The notes under the pieces were generated by a model that worked only from the letters and a program-made list of their open reading frames with translations, did no database searches and had not been told where the DNA came from. The position numbers and the translations under genes are program-made. Below, piece by piece: positions 44,908-55,613 of a stretch of DNA of 64,000 nt (the stretch's first letter is position 1; each line of letters starts with the position of its first letter). Origin of the DNA: Taudactylus pleione (lineage: Eukaryota > Chordata > Amphibia > Anura > Myobatrachidae); NCBI GenBank assembly GCA_031769625.1, contig JAUIMM010000003.1, positions 3,014,501 through 3,078,500 of the forward strand, in the 5' to 3' direction.

Positions 44908-45356
44908 TAAGTTATTTCAGTTATTTTCTGTCCCAGTTTTTATAAAATGTTCAGTAGGGGGCGTATGTTACCTTGCCTGAGATGACCGTACTCTTGTGTA
45001 TATGTCTCTCATTCCTAACAGTGGGGGCTTGCACTTAGTTTATTGTTCCAAGGTGAAGTGCACTTACTTTCATAGACTCAAATGGAGCTGCAAGTGGCCA
45101 AGCTTACAAGATAGAGATGATATTATCGCATTTACAAAAGAAGAAGAATTAAAAAAAAAAAAAAACCTGGCCACACCGGTAATCACCCAGCTACACCCTG
45201 ACCTTCCATATTCATTTTCACAATTTGACCATCCTGTAAAAATAAAGTTGGTTTTGTGCAGAATACAAAGCATTACCCTTTATACTAAACATCTGTCTTT
45301 GTAAGTAAAACAATCTAAACGACAATGTTTACAAAAAAATAAGCTTTTATCTAAGC

Positions 45357-45931
45357 CAGTGGTTCCCAAACTTTTAAAGGGGCCTATCCATTACACGACT
45401 TTTTGAACGTCTATTGGATAGCCGGCAAGCACCAGTGATGCGCGTGCACGCTGGGTCCTTGCCGACCCCGACTATCTACGAAACATGCTGGTCAACCTGA
45501 CGACGATCGCCAGGTTCCACATGTTCCCAGATAGGAGGTCGAGATCCTGCACGGAATGACGTTCAGTGAACGCCAGTTCAGTGCGGACACCGCACCCGGC
45601 AACCTGAAGGACCGGACGCTAATCGTGCAGTTTTTCAGGTCGCGTAATGGACAGGCCCCTTAAGAATAACAGCGCCCTAGAGTATCAGCATTGTTTTCAC
45701 GGCACCCCTAAGCCATGTAGTAAATTAGTAAAGTGAAGTAAATTGTGCTGACATGACATCCTTAGGGTCAGTTATATGGTGATGGACAGATTTACACTTT
45801 TGTTTGTCCACATATTTACATTACACTGACCATAAATAATTTAATTTGGTGCTGGACCACCAACCTGAGGTACCCCTGCAAGTGTCCCAAGGCACCCCAG
45901 GGTGCCACGACGCACAGTTTGGGAACCACTG
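45357..45931. mobile_element. hAT-type element with a nested family-2 element
   Basis: Ends CAGTGGTTCCCAAACTTTT and CACAGTTTGGGAACCACTG. Perfect 8-bp duplication ATCTAAGC at 45349-45356 and 45932-45939. No transposase remains. Confidence 0.9.
45378..45660. mobile_element. family-2 multi-hairpin element, 283 bp, nested
   Basis: Ends AGGGGCCTATCCATTAC and GTAATGGACAGGCCCCT; TAA at 45375-45377 and 45661-45663. Internal stems include CCGGCAAGCACC / GGGTCCTTGCCG and CATGCTGGTCAACCTG / CCAGGTTCCACATG. Confidence 0.85.
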
Positions 45932-45976
45932 ATCTAAGCATTGAAAAATAAATAAAAAAAATGTTTACCTAACAAT

Positions 45977-46269
45977 GGGAGAGATGTACAAAGCTTCGTC
46001 GAGAGATAAAATGGAGAAGCTGCCCAAATCAACCAATCAGCTTTTAAGGGGTTTATTACCTAAGCATTAGGTTCTAAAACCCAGTGCTTCCGGCTGTGTT
46101 TATGCCCGAAATTTAAAAAGGCAATGCTTTCACTAGCCGTGTTTAGCATATAAAAGCATTGCCCTTTTAAATTTTGGGCATAAAGATGGAAGTGCAGGGT
46201 TCTAGCTGATCGGTCGCTTTGGGCAACTTCTCCAAACTCTCGCTCTCCAAGCCTTCATACATCGCCCCC
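45977..46269. mobile_element. foldback element with a second foldback inside
   Basis: Outer ends GGGAGAGATGTACAAAGC and GCCTTCATACATCGCCCC. The inner foldback, about 46049-46207, has CCTAAGCATTAGGTTC, GGCAATGCTTT / AAAGCATTGCC and AAATTTAAAAAGG / CCTTTTAAATTTT arms. It separates AACCAATCAGCT from its partner AGCTGATCGGTC. Confidence 0.65.
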
Positions 46270-46668
46270 AATTACTATTGTTGTTTATTACGCATATGTA
46301 ATTTACAGTACTGTGACATGATGCAATAACAGCATATGATATTGTTTAACTACAGCTATTTAGAGTCATTTTCAATCAAGACTGAATGTGCTTATTGTGC
46401 AGTTTCAACAAAAGTGTAGGACGTTCGTTCTAGAAATTATAGTAATCACGGCTTGCATTGCATGCTGGGAGTTGCAGGTTATCTATCAGCATGAGCAAAA
46501 TCAACATTTTGAATGATTGCGTGACTGGAAGGGCCACGAACACAGACACAGGTTGTTAGGAGTGGGTTACACACAGGGAAATCAGGTGCTAGTACAGTTA
46601 GCAGAAGGAAGACTCTGTTTCCGGTTTCATTAAACTAGGACTGCAAAGTAGACAAGGAAAAACTTTAC

Positions 46669-46713
46669 CGGCCTACCCATGGTGCCCCTCTTCCCGGGAA
46701 CTCCAGGCAAACC
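46669..46713 (-). CDS. col27a1: collagen triple-helix exon (45 nt)
   Basis: Encodes GLPGVPGKRGTMGRP, five triplets with a basic KR pair. The acceptor ends TTTCCACACAG and the donor is CCG|GTAAAG. The next exon in the transcript is 22.9 kb away at 23788, the longest intron in the window. No further Gly-X-Y exon was found in that interval on either strand. Confidence 0.92.
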
Positions 46714-48406
46714 CTGTGTGGAAACAAAAAGCAGAGGGCTTAGGTTACAAATTTACAAAGGAGCCTATGTACAGAGCCAGTGTGGAAAGTCACTAAACAG
46801 AAAGGCACAGAGGAGGCCGCACTTCCACCTCAGCATAAAGAGCGCTGAAAGACGAACCCCCGCCTCCTCTTTACGAGGCTTAGCAAATAATAAGCTCCAC
46901 AACACAGGGAAATGCATTGATGACAGGGGTTAAAATCGACACTGACAAAAAATAATGTCGTGAAAAGGACATAGTTTTATTTAAGCGGTTTACGATTCAC
47001 GGATGTCGTTAGGCCTTTAAATGCTGAAATGGCTTGCTGAAAATGGCTGACTTTCCAAACAGCTGACACGCGGGTCAACCAGTCACCACATATTATAACT
47101 GTACTGTAGCAAATGTGCAGTTTCTCTATATCAGGGTACGGAACTGCACAGGAGTCCCTCAAAGGGCATCAGGCACCTTTTCTTCAAGGTGACTGGGGAA
47201 GACTAAGCATATTCTGCATTCATCTTGGGATGTTTATGTGAGGAAATTCAAAATGCTCCACACAGTTAAGGCAGCCATTGGGGCTCTTATTGACAAATAT
47301 GCATGAGACACTGAGGTACCTCCACCCTTAGCAACACTATGGCTGCCTCCACAGTGTCTCAGATGCGGAGGTCAGGATTTTGCTTAGGCCAGAATGAACA
47401 ATGCACTAAACCCAGGCTAATTAATAGCATGTTTGACGTCCCCTTCAAAACTTCAGAGCTTTATGTGTCTCTGACATCTTTATAGCAAAACTTCTGGACG
47501 CAGTTTGGAAATACTGAGCACGCCCGAAAACTTCAAAATCAGGGGGTGATGGAAAGGAGGATTTCTGTCACAGTTGGCGTGACAATGCCCGTCTTGCCTT
47601 GACCTGGAATTAGTTAATTGTTTTATAGCTAAATACACATTTGGCGAGAAAATCTCACCGAAATCCCATGGGCCTATTTATTACCGATTACTCCTTCTGT
47701 CACGACTTGATGAATATAGTTCATGGCAACAGGCTAAATAGACACACCAGTGTAATTGCCCAGAGCACAAAGTCGTCTTTTCAAGAGGGTCATGACTTCC
47801 TTCCCCACTGATGAGAGCGCTTTTGAATTTACACACTCCCTTGTTTGTGTTTGACTGTCCCATAAAACTCTCACCCACAGTCTCTAAAGTGACTGAAGCC
47901 CCTCCTGAGTACAGCAGATCTATAAAACACATACTTGCTTATCAATTATCCACAGTTTAATTAGCGGAGTAACCACAAAAACTCCCCCAGCCTGTGTGCA
48001 CAGGGAGAGCGACCCTTCCCTCTGTGCACTGTGCTAAGGCTTTTTTCCTTTTCCACTGGGCCTTAAATGTTTTCTTTACACATTTAATGGGTTAGAGGGC
48101 AGGATAAAGGCATGCTTGTAATTACACTTTGAACCTCATAGAGCGTATGCTTTTTAGATCAGTCAAATGGCAGCATTTAAGCTATAGGAAACCCCGCAGC
48201 TCTCCCAAATGCTATGGGAAGAGACGCCGTTTGTTCGGTCAAGGCTCCTGGGAGAGAAAATTTGGGCATATTGCTTACGAATTGGCTGAAACAGCAACTA
48301 TACCAAGCTATGGATACAGTGTGACAGATAGGGTTGTAAATAGACATTCGCTAGAATGTTTAAACTCTGTTTATGCAGCACTCTGTGGCAGAAAGCACAC
48401 TAATAA

Positions 48407-48555
48407 GGGAGAGATGTACCAAGCCTTGGGAGAGAGGTAAAGTGAAGGAGTAACCAATCAGCTTCCAACTGTCATTTATCTAGCAGAGTCTTTGAAATAA
48501 CAGAATCTGGTTGGTTGCTTTGTTCAACTTTTGCACTTTCTTGATACATCTCCCC
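48407..48555. repeat. foldback miniature element
   Basis: Ends GGGAGAGATGTACCAAGCC and TTCTTGATACATCTCCCC. Inside, AGTAACCAATCAGCTTC has partner GGTTGGTTGCTTT. Same family as 5127-5298 and 45977. Confidence 0.65.
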
Positions 48556-48757
48556 TTGGGAGAGAAATTGGCTGAGGCATGAGGTATGTGGTGCCTCATG
48601 CTTTAGCTATGTCAATATTCTCCAGTTGAATAATAGTTCAGACCACAACATGGCTATGGCTACTTAAAACCTTGCAGGCAATGGCTACACTTTCACGGGA
48701 ACGAGGCCTCGTTTGTTTCAACCATTAGATTCATTTAGTTTTTCATTTAGAACCTAA

Positions 48758-49063
48758 AGGTGCATACACACGTAACGATTTTTTTTAACGATTTGTTAAC
48801 GACTCCGTTATCGTTAAAAAAAAAACGTTCAGTTTCTGAGTTATAACGATGAACGATAATCGTTCAAGCTCGCTCCCGTTTGTAGTTATCGTTTATCGTC
48901 CATTTCAGACTGTCCAACGTAACGATTTTCATTAAGGGAAGGAACATTTTTTAGTTCATCATTGCAAAAATCGTTCATTACACTTCAAAAAATCGTTCAC
49001 TGTTTCAAGGAAAAATCGGACAGAAAATCATTGGTTACAAAATCGTTACATGTGTATGCACCT
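48758..49063. mobile_element. family-2-type foldback, first of a chain of three
   Basis: Ends AGGTGCATACACACGTAACG and CGTTACATGTGTATGCACCT; TAA at 48755-48757 and 49064-49066. The interior is packed with AACGATT/AATCGTT words in both directions. Confidence 0.87.
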
Positions 49064-49066
49064 TAA

Positions 49067-49315
49067 GGCTGACTATCCACTACCCGACAGTGAAAAGACT
49101 GAACGATATCGTTATCGTTCACTACACTGGCACAATCAATTATCTGCAAACATGCTGAACCTGACGATGTCGTCAGGTTGACCAGCATGTTTGCACGATG
49201 ATAGATGTTTAAAAGACCAAATTTTCAAACGATTTTCAAACGATGTTCAAACGATTATCGAACAATATCATTATCATTCAATCGGTCATTTTAATCTTCT
49301 AGTGGATAGGCACCT
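49067..49315. mobile_element. family-2 foldback, second of a chain of three
   Basis: Ends GGCTGACTATCCACTAC and TCTAGTGGATAGGCACCT. It shares the TAA at 49064-49066 with the first element; TAA at 49316-49318 is on its right. A hairpin CATGCTGAACCTGACGAT / GTCGTCAGGTTGACCAGCATG (21 nt in two parts) lies at about 49151-49190, followed by four AAACGATT words. Confidence 0.82.
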
Positions 49316-49317
49316 TA

Positions 49318-49622
49318 AGCTGCATACACACACAACGATTTTGTTACCAACGATTTTCTGAACGATTTTCTGTAAGATTATCTGTCAAGATTTTTCAAAT
49401 CATAATGAACGATTTTTTAGAACTACAAACAATTTTTGCATATTCCCTTAATGAAAATCATTAAGTTGACAAGTCTGACTGAACTACAAACGTGAACACG
49501 CATGAACGATAAACATTCATCGTTTGACTCAGAAAGTGAACGATTTTTTCAAACGATTATCGTTAAACAATATCGTTTAATGATAATCGTTCAAAAAAAT
49601 CGTTGTGTGTGTGTATGCAGCT
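49318..49622. mobile_element. family-2-type foldback, third of a chain of three
   Basis: Ends AGCTGCATACACACACAACG and GTGTGTGTGTATGCAGCT; TTA at 49315-49317 and 49623-49625. AACGATTTT and TCAAACGATTATCG words recur inside. Confidence 0.83.
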
Positions 49623-49776
49623 TTAATGTTTCTGATGACTGACAGAATAGGGGAGGTTTGGAGGTACTCCTATAATAGAGTGAAGCCAATACTGAAACTA
49701 AATGTATGCAGTATATAGTGTTATTTCTATGCCATTATCCACCCACTGGCGGGTACAACAATCAGAAAGTACTCAC

Positions 49777-49830
49777 GCGCTCTCCATCGGCTCCAGGCAG
49801 CCCGAATAATCCCGGAAGGCCGATAAAACC
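49777..49830 (-). CDS. col27a1: collagen triple-helix exon (54 nt)
   Basis: Encodes GFIGLPGLFGLPGADGER, six triplets, unusually rich in hydrophobic X residues (Phe, Leu, Leu, Leu) and in X-Y pairs without Pro. The acceptor ends CCCCCGTAG and the donor CGC|GTGAGT is strong. The last two triplets read GADGER, similar in form to GXX'GER integrin-binding motifs of other collagens; binding is not shown by this. Confidence 0.92.
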
Positions 49831-51517
49831 CTACGGGGGAAAAGACAAAGCCCAGGTGAGACCCAGCTCGGACCTCTCCCCCTCTCCTTGCTGCCGTCCT
49901 TGGCATCTGACTCTTGGCGCGGTACTTCTCCTCCAGCGCTGGTCTGCGGCTCTCCGTGATGAGATAAACCTTGAGGCAAGTGTATATGCCCATGGACTGC
50001 ATGGTGCTGGCTTCCACGATGTAGTCCAAGGGCACATACCCTCACACCAGGGACCAGGGTATCCTACGCAGGAGGGAGCCAGCGCCGGCAGACCGCAGGG
50101 ACCTGCTGTGGACAAATGCTAGTTACGGGTTAGTGGCAGTTACGACGAGGGTCACATCATCCCCCTGCTGTTAGTCATATCGAAAAAAAAAAGATAACAC
50201 GACACAGGACTGGAGCTTATACATGTTCACGAATAGCTGATTAAACTTGGACGATACTGAATACAAAGGGTGCGGAGCTTGGAGCAGAACGGGCTCGGAA
50301 AGTCGGATAATTGCCGCACTTACACGAACAGTTTACGGATATAACAAGGCATTTGCTCCATACATCATGCTGAAGAACAATTATGTGCACAGAATTTTCC
50401 TTAAGGCCTCACTCAATTTATCAGATGCAAAACAAGGCGAAACGCTCAATTCTGCGGTTGGGCTTTAATTCCAAAAGGAAAAAGCAAAGACAAGGTTATC
50501 GGAAGAGGAGATTAAAGAGAGAGACTACTATTTAATCCATTTATAACAACTTCCAGAGCAAAGATATTAACTGCAGGATGATGCTTAAAGTTTAACCGTT
50601 CCCGTGCGAACAGAAGAGGGGTCTCTACGTAACCATATAAACTGTGCAAGTAATACTAAACAAAACGCTGTACGCCAGAACTGCTATGGTAAATTTTATA
50701 ACTCAACAATGTAATATATGCGCATGTCTCATAGGATGCTAGAACACCATATGTGATATTAGCATTATTGTATGGCCTGAATTAATGCTCATTCAGCCTC
50801 CTGAATTACCAGGATTTGGTGACATCGCTGAGGCATGAAGCACTCAGTGCCTCGTGCCTCAGTAATGTCACCAGTTCCAAGGGAATAACAGGCGGCTTGG
50901 GAGGGTATACATTTTAAAAAGAGGGCACTGACATCTTAATGTACAATAAGGGGCTTATGTTACGGGCTCAGGGACAAAGTGCGATTTTGAGTTCGGCACA
51001 GGAGACCATTACATAACTCCCCAAGCCTAAAATGGTTCTTTAAGATCTTCGATATAACATTGGTTCTACTGTATGTATCCAACTCAGTAGGGCATATACT
51101 AAACTAAAAAAAAAAAAAATCTACATATATCATTTAAGGCCAGGTTAAGAAAATAAAAATGAGATGTAGTGATAAACTGCGCTGCAGATGAGGCCTCTAT
51201 TTGCTAAGCATTGTAAATGTTGCAGAGACTAAACATTATAAACAGGCCCAAACACCCTGGGACAGCGAGTTCAGTGAATAAGAAATATTCTCTGTCTCAT
51301 TTGCATATGGCTTCAAGATGTGTTCCCAGTAATGTAAACTGTTTCTGAACTCCCAGCCATGGTTTGAGAACACAATTATGGACTGAAGATTACAAAACGC
51401 TGATTACTACAAACACATATATTGTGACCAGATTTAAAGTGAATAGGGAAGAAACTGGGACTTCTATAAATATGGGCTAGTACAAGGGCCTGCTAGATGA
51501 CCATAATACACCATGTC

Positions 51518-51779
51518 CAGGGTTGGACTGGCCCACAGGGGTACAGGGGAAATCCCCGGTGGGCCCCACTGCCTGGGGGCCCTACCACTTGCTCTAATGT
51601 CAGTTTCAGACTGTGCACTTGAACTATACATTGTTATTCTATTAGAGGGTCAGTTAAATGGTCACTAATGTCTGTCTAAGCTTCTGTGGGGGCTGGCCTC
51701 ATCCCCTGACCATGCCCTAAAGCATGGGCCCCTACCACTGGATTCACCCAGTGGGCCGTCATGCTCCAGTCCGACACTG
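51518..51779. mobile_element. hAT-type non-autonomous element, 262 bp
   Basis: Ends CAGGGTTGGACTGGCCCAC and GCTCCAGTCCGACACTG. Perfect 8-bp duplication ACCATGTC at 51510-51517 and 51780-51787. Confidence 0.9.
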
Positions 51780-51885
51780 ACCATGTCAGATTGGGGCATG
51801 AAGGATTCACAGTTTAATGCAGTGGCAGAGGCCTCAGCATAAGGGGTGTTACCAATCATCAGAGAGTCAGCCTGCAAAGAACAGA

Positions 51886-52374
51886 CCTCATTCAGAGGCG
51901 GTCGTTAGTTGCAAGCAGTCGCCCTGAATCAGGGCGGCCGCTTGAATTCTGAACGACCGCCTCCTTGTCGATCGCTAAGCTGTGGGTCTAGCTACCGACA
52001 TGGGTGATGGTCGCGATGGTCAAGACCATCGCGACCATCGGGGCTTACGACCAGACCCTAAGGTTGGGTCTGGGCACTCGTAAGCCCCAGGGAGCTTCCT
52101 GCTCTGATCGAGCAGGAAGCTCCCCACTGACGCAATGTCGTCAGTGGGGCCGCCCCCAAACGTCAAGCGTGTCGGCGGGAATGCCTCCATTTGGGAAGGC
52201 ACGCCCCCTGCCCGCCTCCCAAACGGGGCGAGCTGTCACTCACCATCGACAGCTCGCCCCGTCTGCCCCGTCTGCTGCGAGATCCCTGCCGGCTCCGGCG
52301 TGCGCATGTGCAGTGGGGCAACATCGTGTCGGTTGCAAGCGCTCGGCGCTTGCGATCGACTCTGAATGACCCCC
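51886..52374. mobile_element. family-1 multi-hairpin element, diverged copy, 489 bp
   Basis: Ends CCTCATTCAGAGG and CTCTGAATGACCCCC (nearly); AGA at 51883-51885 and 52375-52377. Stems: GATGGTCGCGATGGTC / GACCATCGCGACCATC, GGAGCTTCCTGCTC / GAGCAGGAAGCTCC (52091-52123), CACTGACG / CGTCAGTG (52126-52147) and ACGGGGCGAGCTGTC / GACAGCTCGCCCCGT (52214-52261). Most differ from the 56746 copy yet still pair. Confidence 0.82.
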
Positions 52375-52539
52375 AGACTTCTTTATAAAGAAGATGACAT
52401 GGGGACAGAGGTGTGTCAGGACCACCCACACTGATTGCCAATCTTGGTGCAGTTTCCATAGAAACTATCCAAGTACTAAAGTTTATCCCTGGTCCTACAC
52501 CAGCAAGTTACTGACCTTATAGCAGAGTACCCATGTATA

Positions 52540-52660
52540 ATTTGGGTTGCACAGTTTCGAACCTGAACCCTAGAGGAGGGGGTGGGGCCCTCAGGCAGTG
52601 GGACCCACCAGGAATTTCCCCTGTAGACCAGTGGGCCAGTTGGACCCTGCCGAGAAAAGG
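52540..52660 (-). repeat. fragment of the hAT family seen at 51518, reversed
   Basis: On the minus strand it reads CAACTGGCCCACTGGTC, CAGGGGAAATTCCTGGTGGG and CACTGCCTGAGGGCC, matching the left half of 51518-51779. Only one end is kept. Confidence 0.6.
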
Positions 52661-52916
52661 TGCACACGGCTCGAAGGTCTCCACTTGAGCAGACCAGAAA
52701 ATCTGGGCACCTACGCTAAGTTTAGAAGATAAAAGTCACTTTGGCGGAAGACAAACTAGGGTCCGCAAAGAGCAAAATGAAACAATACAATTTATTATGG
52801 ACTGAGTTAAAGAATACACCCTCAAATTAGCAAATACAAGTATATCGATATAGTATAATATTGGTCCAGGATATGAAGGTCACATGCTGTCTTTGGAGCA
52901 CTGGAGTATTCATAGG

Positions 52917-53243
52917 CCAATCAGAGATCTAAAACGTTCACATGGTAAGACTCAGTTTACAGGACTTGACCAACTGGTAGCCAATGGAAGTGTTACAAAG
53001 TATACAGGGCTATAGAAAAGCCAATCAGAGCAGAAGCACGCTCACAGGGCACCCGCAACACATAGCCAATCAGTACATAAGAACAATCACAGGGCTACAG
53101 CAACTTGAAGCTAATCAGGGCATTGGAACATTCCCACAATGATCAGTAGCCAATCAGAGGATTACAACACTTAAGACCAACCAGCAGCCAATAAAAGCTT
53201 AAGAAAAGTCAAAGGGTTATGTAACGTGACTGTAACCAATCAG
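52917..53243 (+). repeat. decayed tandem repeat carrying CCAATCAG boxes
   Basis: CCAATCAG occurs at 52917, 53021, 53066, 53150 and 53236, with variants CCAATGGA (52981), CTAATCAG (53111) and CCAATAAA (53188). Spacing is 38-64 bp, all on the same strand. GGGCTA and ACAGGG phrases recur between them, so it is probably an old minisatellite of about 45 bp. CCAATCAG is also the NF-Y consensus; regulatory use is speculative. Confidence 0.6.
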
Positions 53244-54351
53244 AACGTCAGCCCAACGCAGAAACAGGAATATACATGAGAAACACTGTTTGTACATACA
53301 ACTTCTTCTAATATTTAAAATAAAGTTTTGGATTATAAGAGCTTTATAATAATAACCTACATGAAACATGCATATAGAGACAATGGACTGAAAAGCTTAG
53401 CTAAAGCATGACCCTGTACAACACAAGCAGGGAACACTAGCTGTTTAGACATTACATAATCATACAAGACTTATAGAGGATAATATGAATTGTCATACAA
53501 ATACAACTCAGAGCGATTTAGGACACATAAAAAAAATCCCCCTGTTCATTAAGAAACTGCGTGAAAAAAAATTATCTGGTTGCTATGGGCAAAATATCCT
53601 TTTTATACACAGTTACAAACAAATTTCAGACATGTCTAGCTGCTCTAGAGCAACAAAAACCTTATTTAGGACCGTAATAGAAATGTGTTAATAAACCATA
53701 TAATCTATAACCCACAGCAACCAATAGCAAATTCACTTTCACCAGTCTAGACTGAGCAGATGGTATCGGATTGGTTGCTATGGGTTACATCTCAACTTTT
53801 CTCTTTGCAATAAAAGTCAAACTTTAAACACATTTTATTTCCAGGATATAGGGCAACAGTGCTGAGCAGTCTAAGTTCTGCCCTGTTACCGAATACCATT
53901 AAAAGTACCTGTTCTTAACGGCAACAATGTAACATAGTTAAAAAAAAACATATACAATGCTATATACATTTATGCAGCATGAATTAATGTACGGTCATGG
54001 TTCTTCTCACATACAGGACTAAATGCATCTGTGATGTGGGTCAAGGTCCCAAACTGTGACGTGACCGGATACCCCGTTCTGCAGTCCTGTGCAAAATATG
54101 GGTGGTCATTTCGCACAGACCCTTAAGATAGGGAACATCTTTAACAAACTTTTTTAAAGCAACAACAAATGTGACAATTTAACTGGATTGAGGAATAACT
54201 AGACAGTACAAACATGCTTCTAAAGCATATCACATTCTAAACGCAATTTGCAGTGTGCAGGATAAGACATTCGGCATGCCAGAGGCCTCCATTGGTCTCA
54301 GCTGTATGAGTTGTCTCATAGATGGGCTAAAAATTGTGGGGTGACACTAAC

Positions 54352-54396
54352 CCGACTTCCCTTTGGTCCTGGAGCTCCTATCGGTCCCGGTAATCC
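54352..54396 (-). CDS. col27a1: collagen triple-helix exon (45 nt)
   Basis: Encodes GLPGPIGAPGPKGSR, five triplets. The acceptor is a long T-rich tract ending CTTGTCTCCAG. The donor is CGG|GTTAGT, with T rather than A or G at +3, so it is non-consensus but usable. Three of five Y positions are Pro, Pro and Lys in the typical collagen style. Confidence 0.92.
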
Positions 54397-54776
54397 CTGG
54401 AGACAAGACAGATAAAAAAAGAAGACACAAATTCAGAGCTGTCACAGAGTAGCAGGATCGGACCGTGTCATCGTGTCTTATATGGGAATATACACTGTTC
54501 ATTCATTGTAATACAGCAACGTAATTACCACCAGGTAATCTGTGAGCACAGAAGTGTATTATTCCATCAAATAGAAAACTCTGTATAGCTACGCTCCTCG
54601 CTATAGCAACTGCTTCAGCCTGAGCTCATTAACCTATCTAGCATGCAAAATAGGCATGTCAACATGCTAATTGCGGCAGTGATCATACCCCTTGCTTGAC
54701 GTCAATGCGATACACTAGTACTAATCACTGGCGGAGTCCCTAATCAATACGCTTGTTCGGTTGTAGCATACTGAAT

Positions 54777-55025
54777 GTGCTTTCGGGTTGCGGTCAATAT
54801 CTCGACCACTGGGTTTCCGGCGGTCAGAATACCGGCACAAGGATCCCGAGGGTAAGTACTTGGGTTAGGGGGAGGGTTAGGGTTAGGCACTTAGGGGGGA
54901 GGGTTAGGGTAGGGACAGGGAGGGGTGGGTTAGAATACAGACTAACAAAGTGTCAGTATTCTATCCCTGTCGGGATGCCATCGTCAGGATTCTGACCGCG
55001 GGATCCCGAACGCCAGCATCCCGTA
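54777..55025. repeat. TTAGG element, short type
   Basis: Outer words GGTTGCGGTCAATATC, CCGGCGGTCAGAATACCGG and CTATCCCTGTCGGGATGCC; interior GGGAGGGTTAGGGTTAGGC. A further scrap with CCTGTCGGGATCCCG lies at 55125-55195. Confidence 0.68.
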
Positions 55026-55457
55026 GGTAGTCCGTGCTTTCAATTGGTCCCTATTCTGTGCGAGGAATGAGAGATTTTTTTCCTCTGGTAGTGTCATTAA
55101 ATATGCTGTATATACAAATGTGGATGTAGGCTCTACCCCGCGGCTGTCGGCACTCAGCATGTATCCTAAGCCTGTCGGGATCCCGAGCGGGGACCACCCA
55201 ACCCAACAAATGGGCCTGCCAGTGCTAACATCAAAGCAGGATGCAGAAACGTGCATCTCAGTAATGTCGTGGAAACAAGCAAAAAATGTATTACTCAGTA
55301 TGCTATACAAAAGCAGAATCTGCTAAAATGTATTCCAAGAACAGACAGTTACAGGGAACGGTAGCGAAATAATTAAATTGCAGATTTTCTCTTCTAATTT
55401 TTTTCAGTCATTTTTTTTTATCATTGATTGAATTCTACTCACTGGTACTGATTAGGC

Positions 55458-55613
55458 CAGGGGTCTTCAACCTTGGCCCTCCAGCTGCTGTGGAACTACA
55501 CATCCCAGCATGCACTGCCATAGTTTTAGCATGCCGTTATATCAAAAAGGTGGCAGTGCATGCTGGGATGTGTAGTTCCACAGCAGCTGGGGGGCCAAGG
55601 TTGAAGACCCCTG
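55458..55613. mobile_element. hAT miniature element, 156 bp
   Basis: Ends CAGGGGTCTTCAACCTTGG and CCAAGGTTGAAGACCCCTG. Perfect 8-bp duplication GATTAGGC at 55450-55457 and 55614-55621. Near-identical to 25676-25831. Confidence 0.94.

Larger units (their letters stand above)
23789..46668 (-). other. 22.9 kb intron between the exons at 46669 and 23735
   Basis: The longest intron and the richest in repeats: four family-1 elements, hAT elements, the 57/59-bp minisatellite, a GA tract, an interrupted Tc1 and several nested foldbacks, each listed separately. No collagen exon was found inside. Stretches 26240-26700, 33710-34600, 35040-36000, 36870-37890, 38960-41395 and 42800-43290 show nothing I recognise. 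Confidence 0.8.
46714..49776 (-). other. 3.1 kb intron between the exons at 49777 and 46669
   Basis: Contains a foldback at 48407 and a chain of three foldback elements at 48758-49622. Nothing recognised in 46720-48400. Confidence 0.83.
49831..54351 (-). other. 4.5 kb intron between the exons at 54352 and 49777
   Basis: Contains an hAT element (51518), a family-1 element (51886), an hAT-related fragment (52540) and a cluster of CCAATCAG boxes (52917-53243). The first 300 bp are GC-rich but hold no recognised exon. 50130-51500 and 53250-54340 show nothing I recognise. Confidence 0.83.

Noticed and set aside
49706..50122. Plus-strand frame of 138 codons next to the exon at 49777
   Set aside because: Antisense to the collagen exon and its GC-rich intron edge; residues over the exon are the shadow of Gly-X-Y codons.
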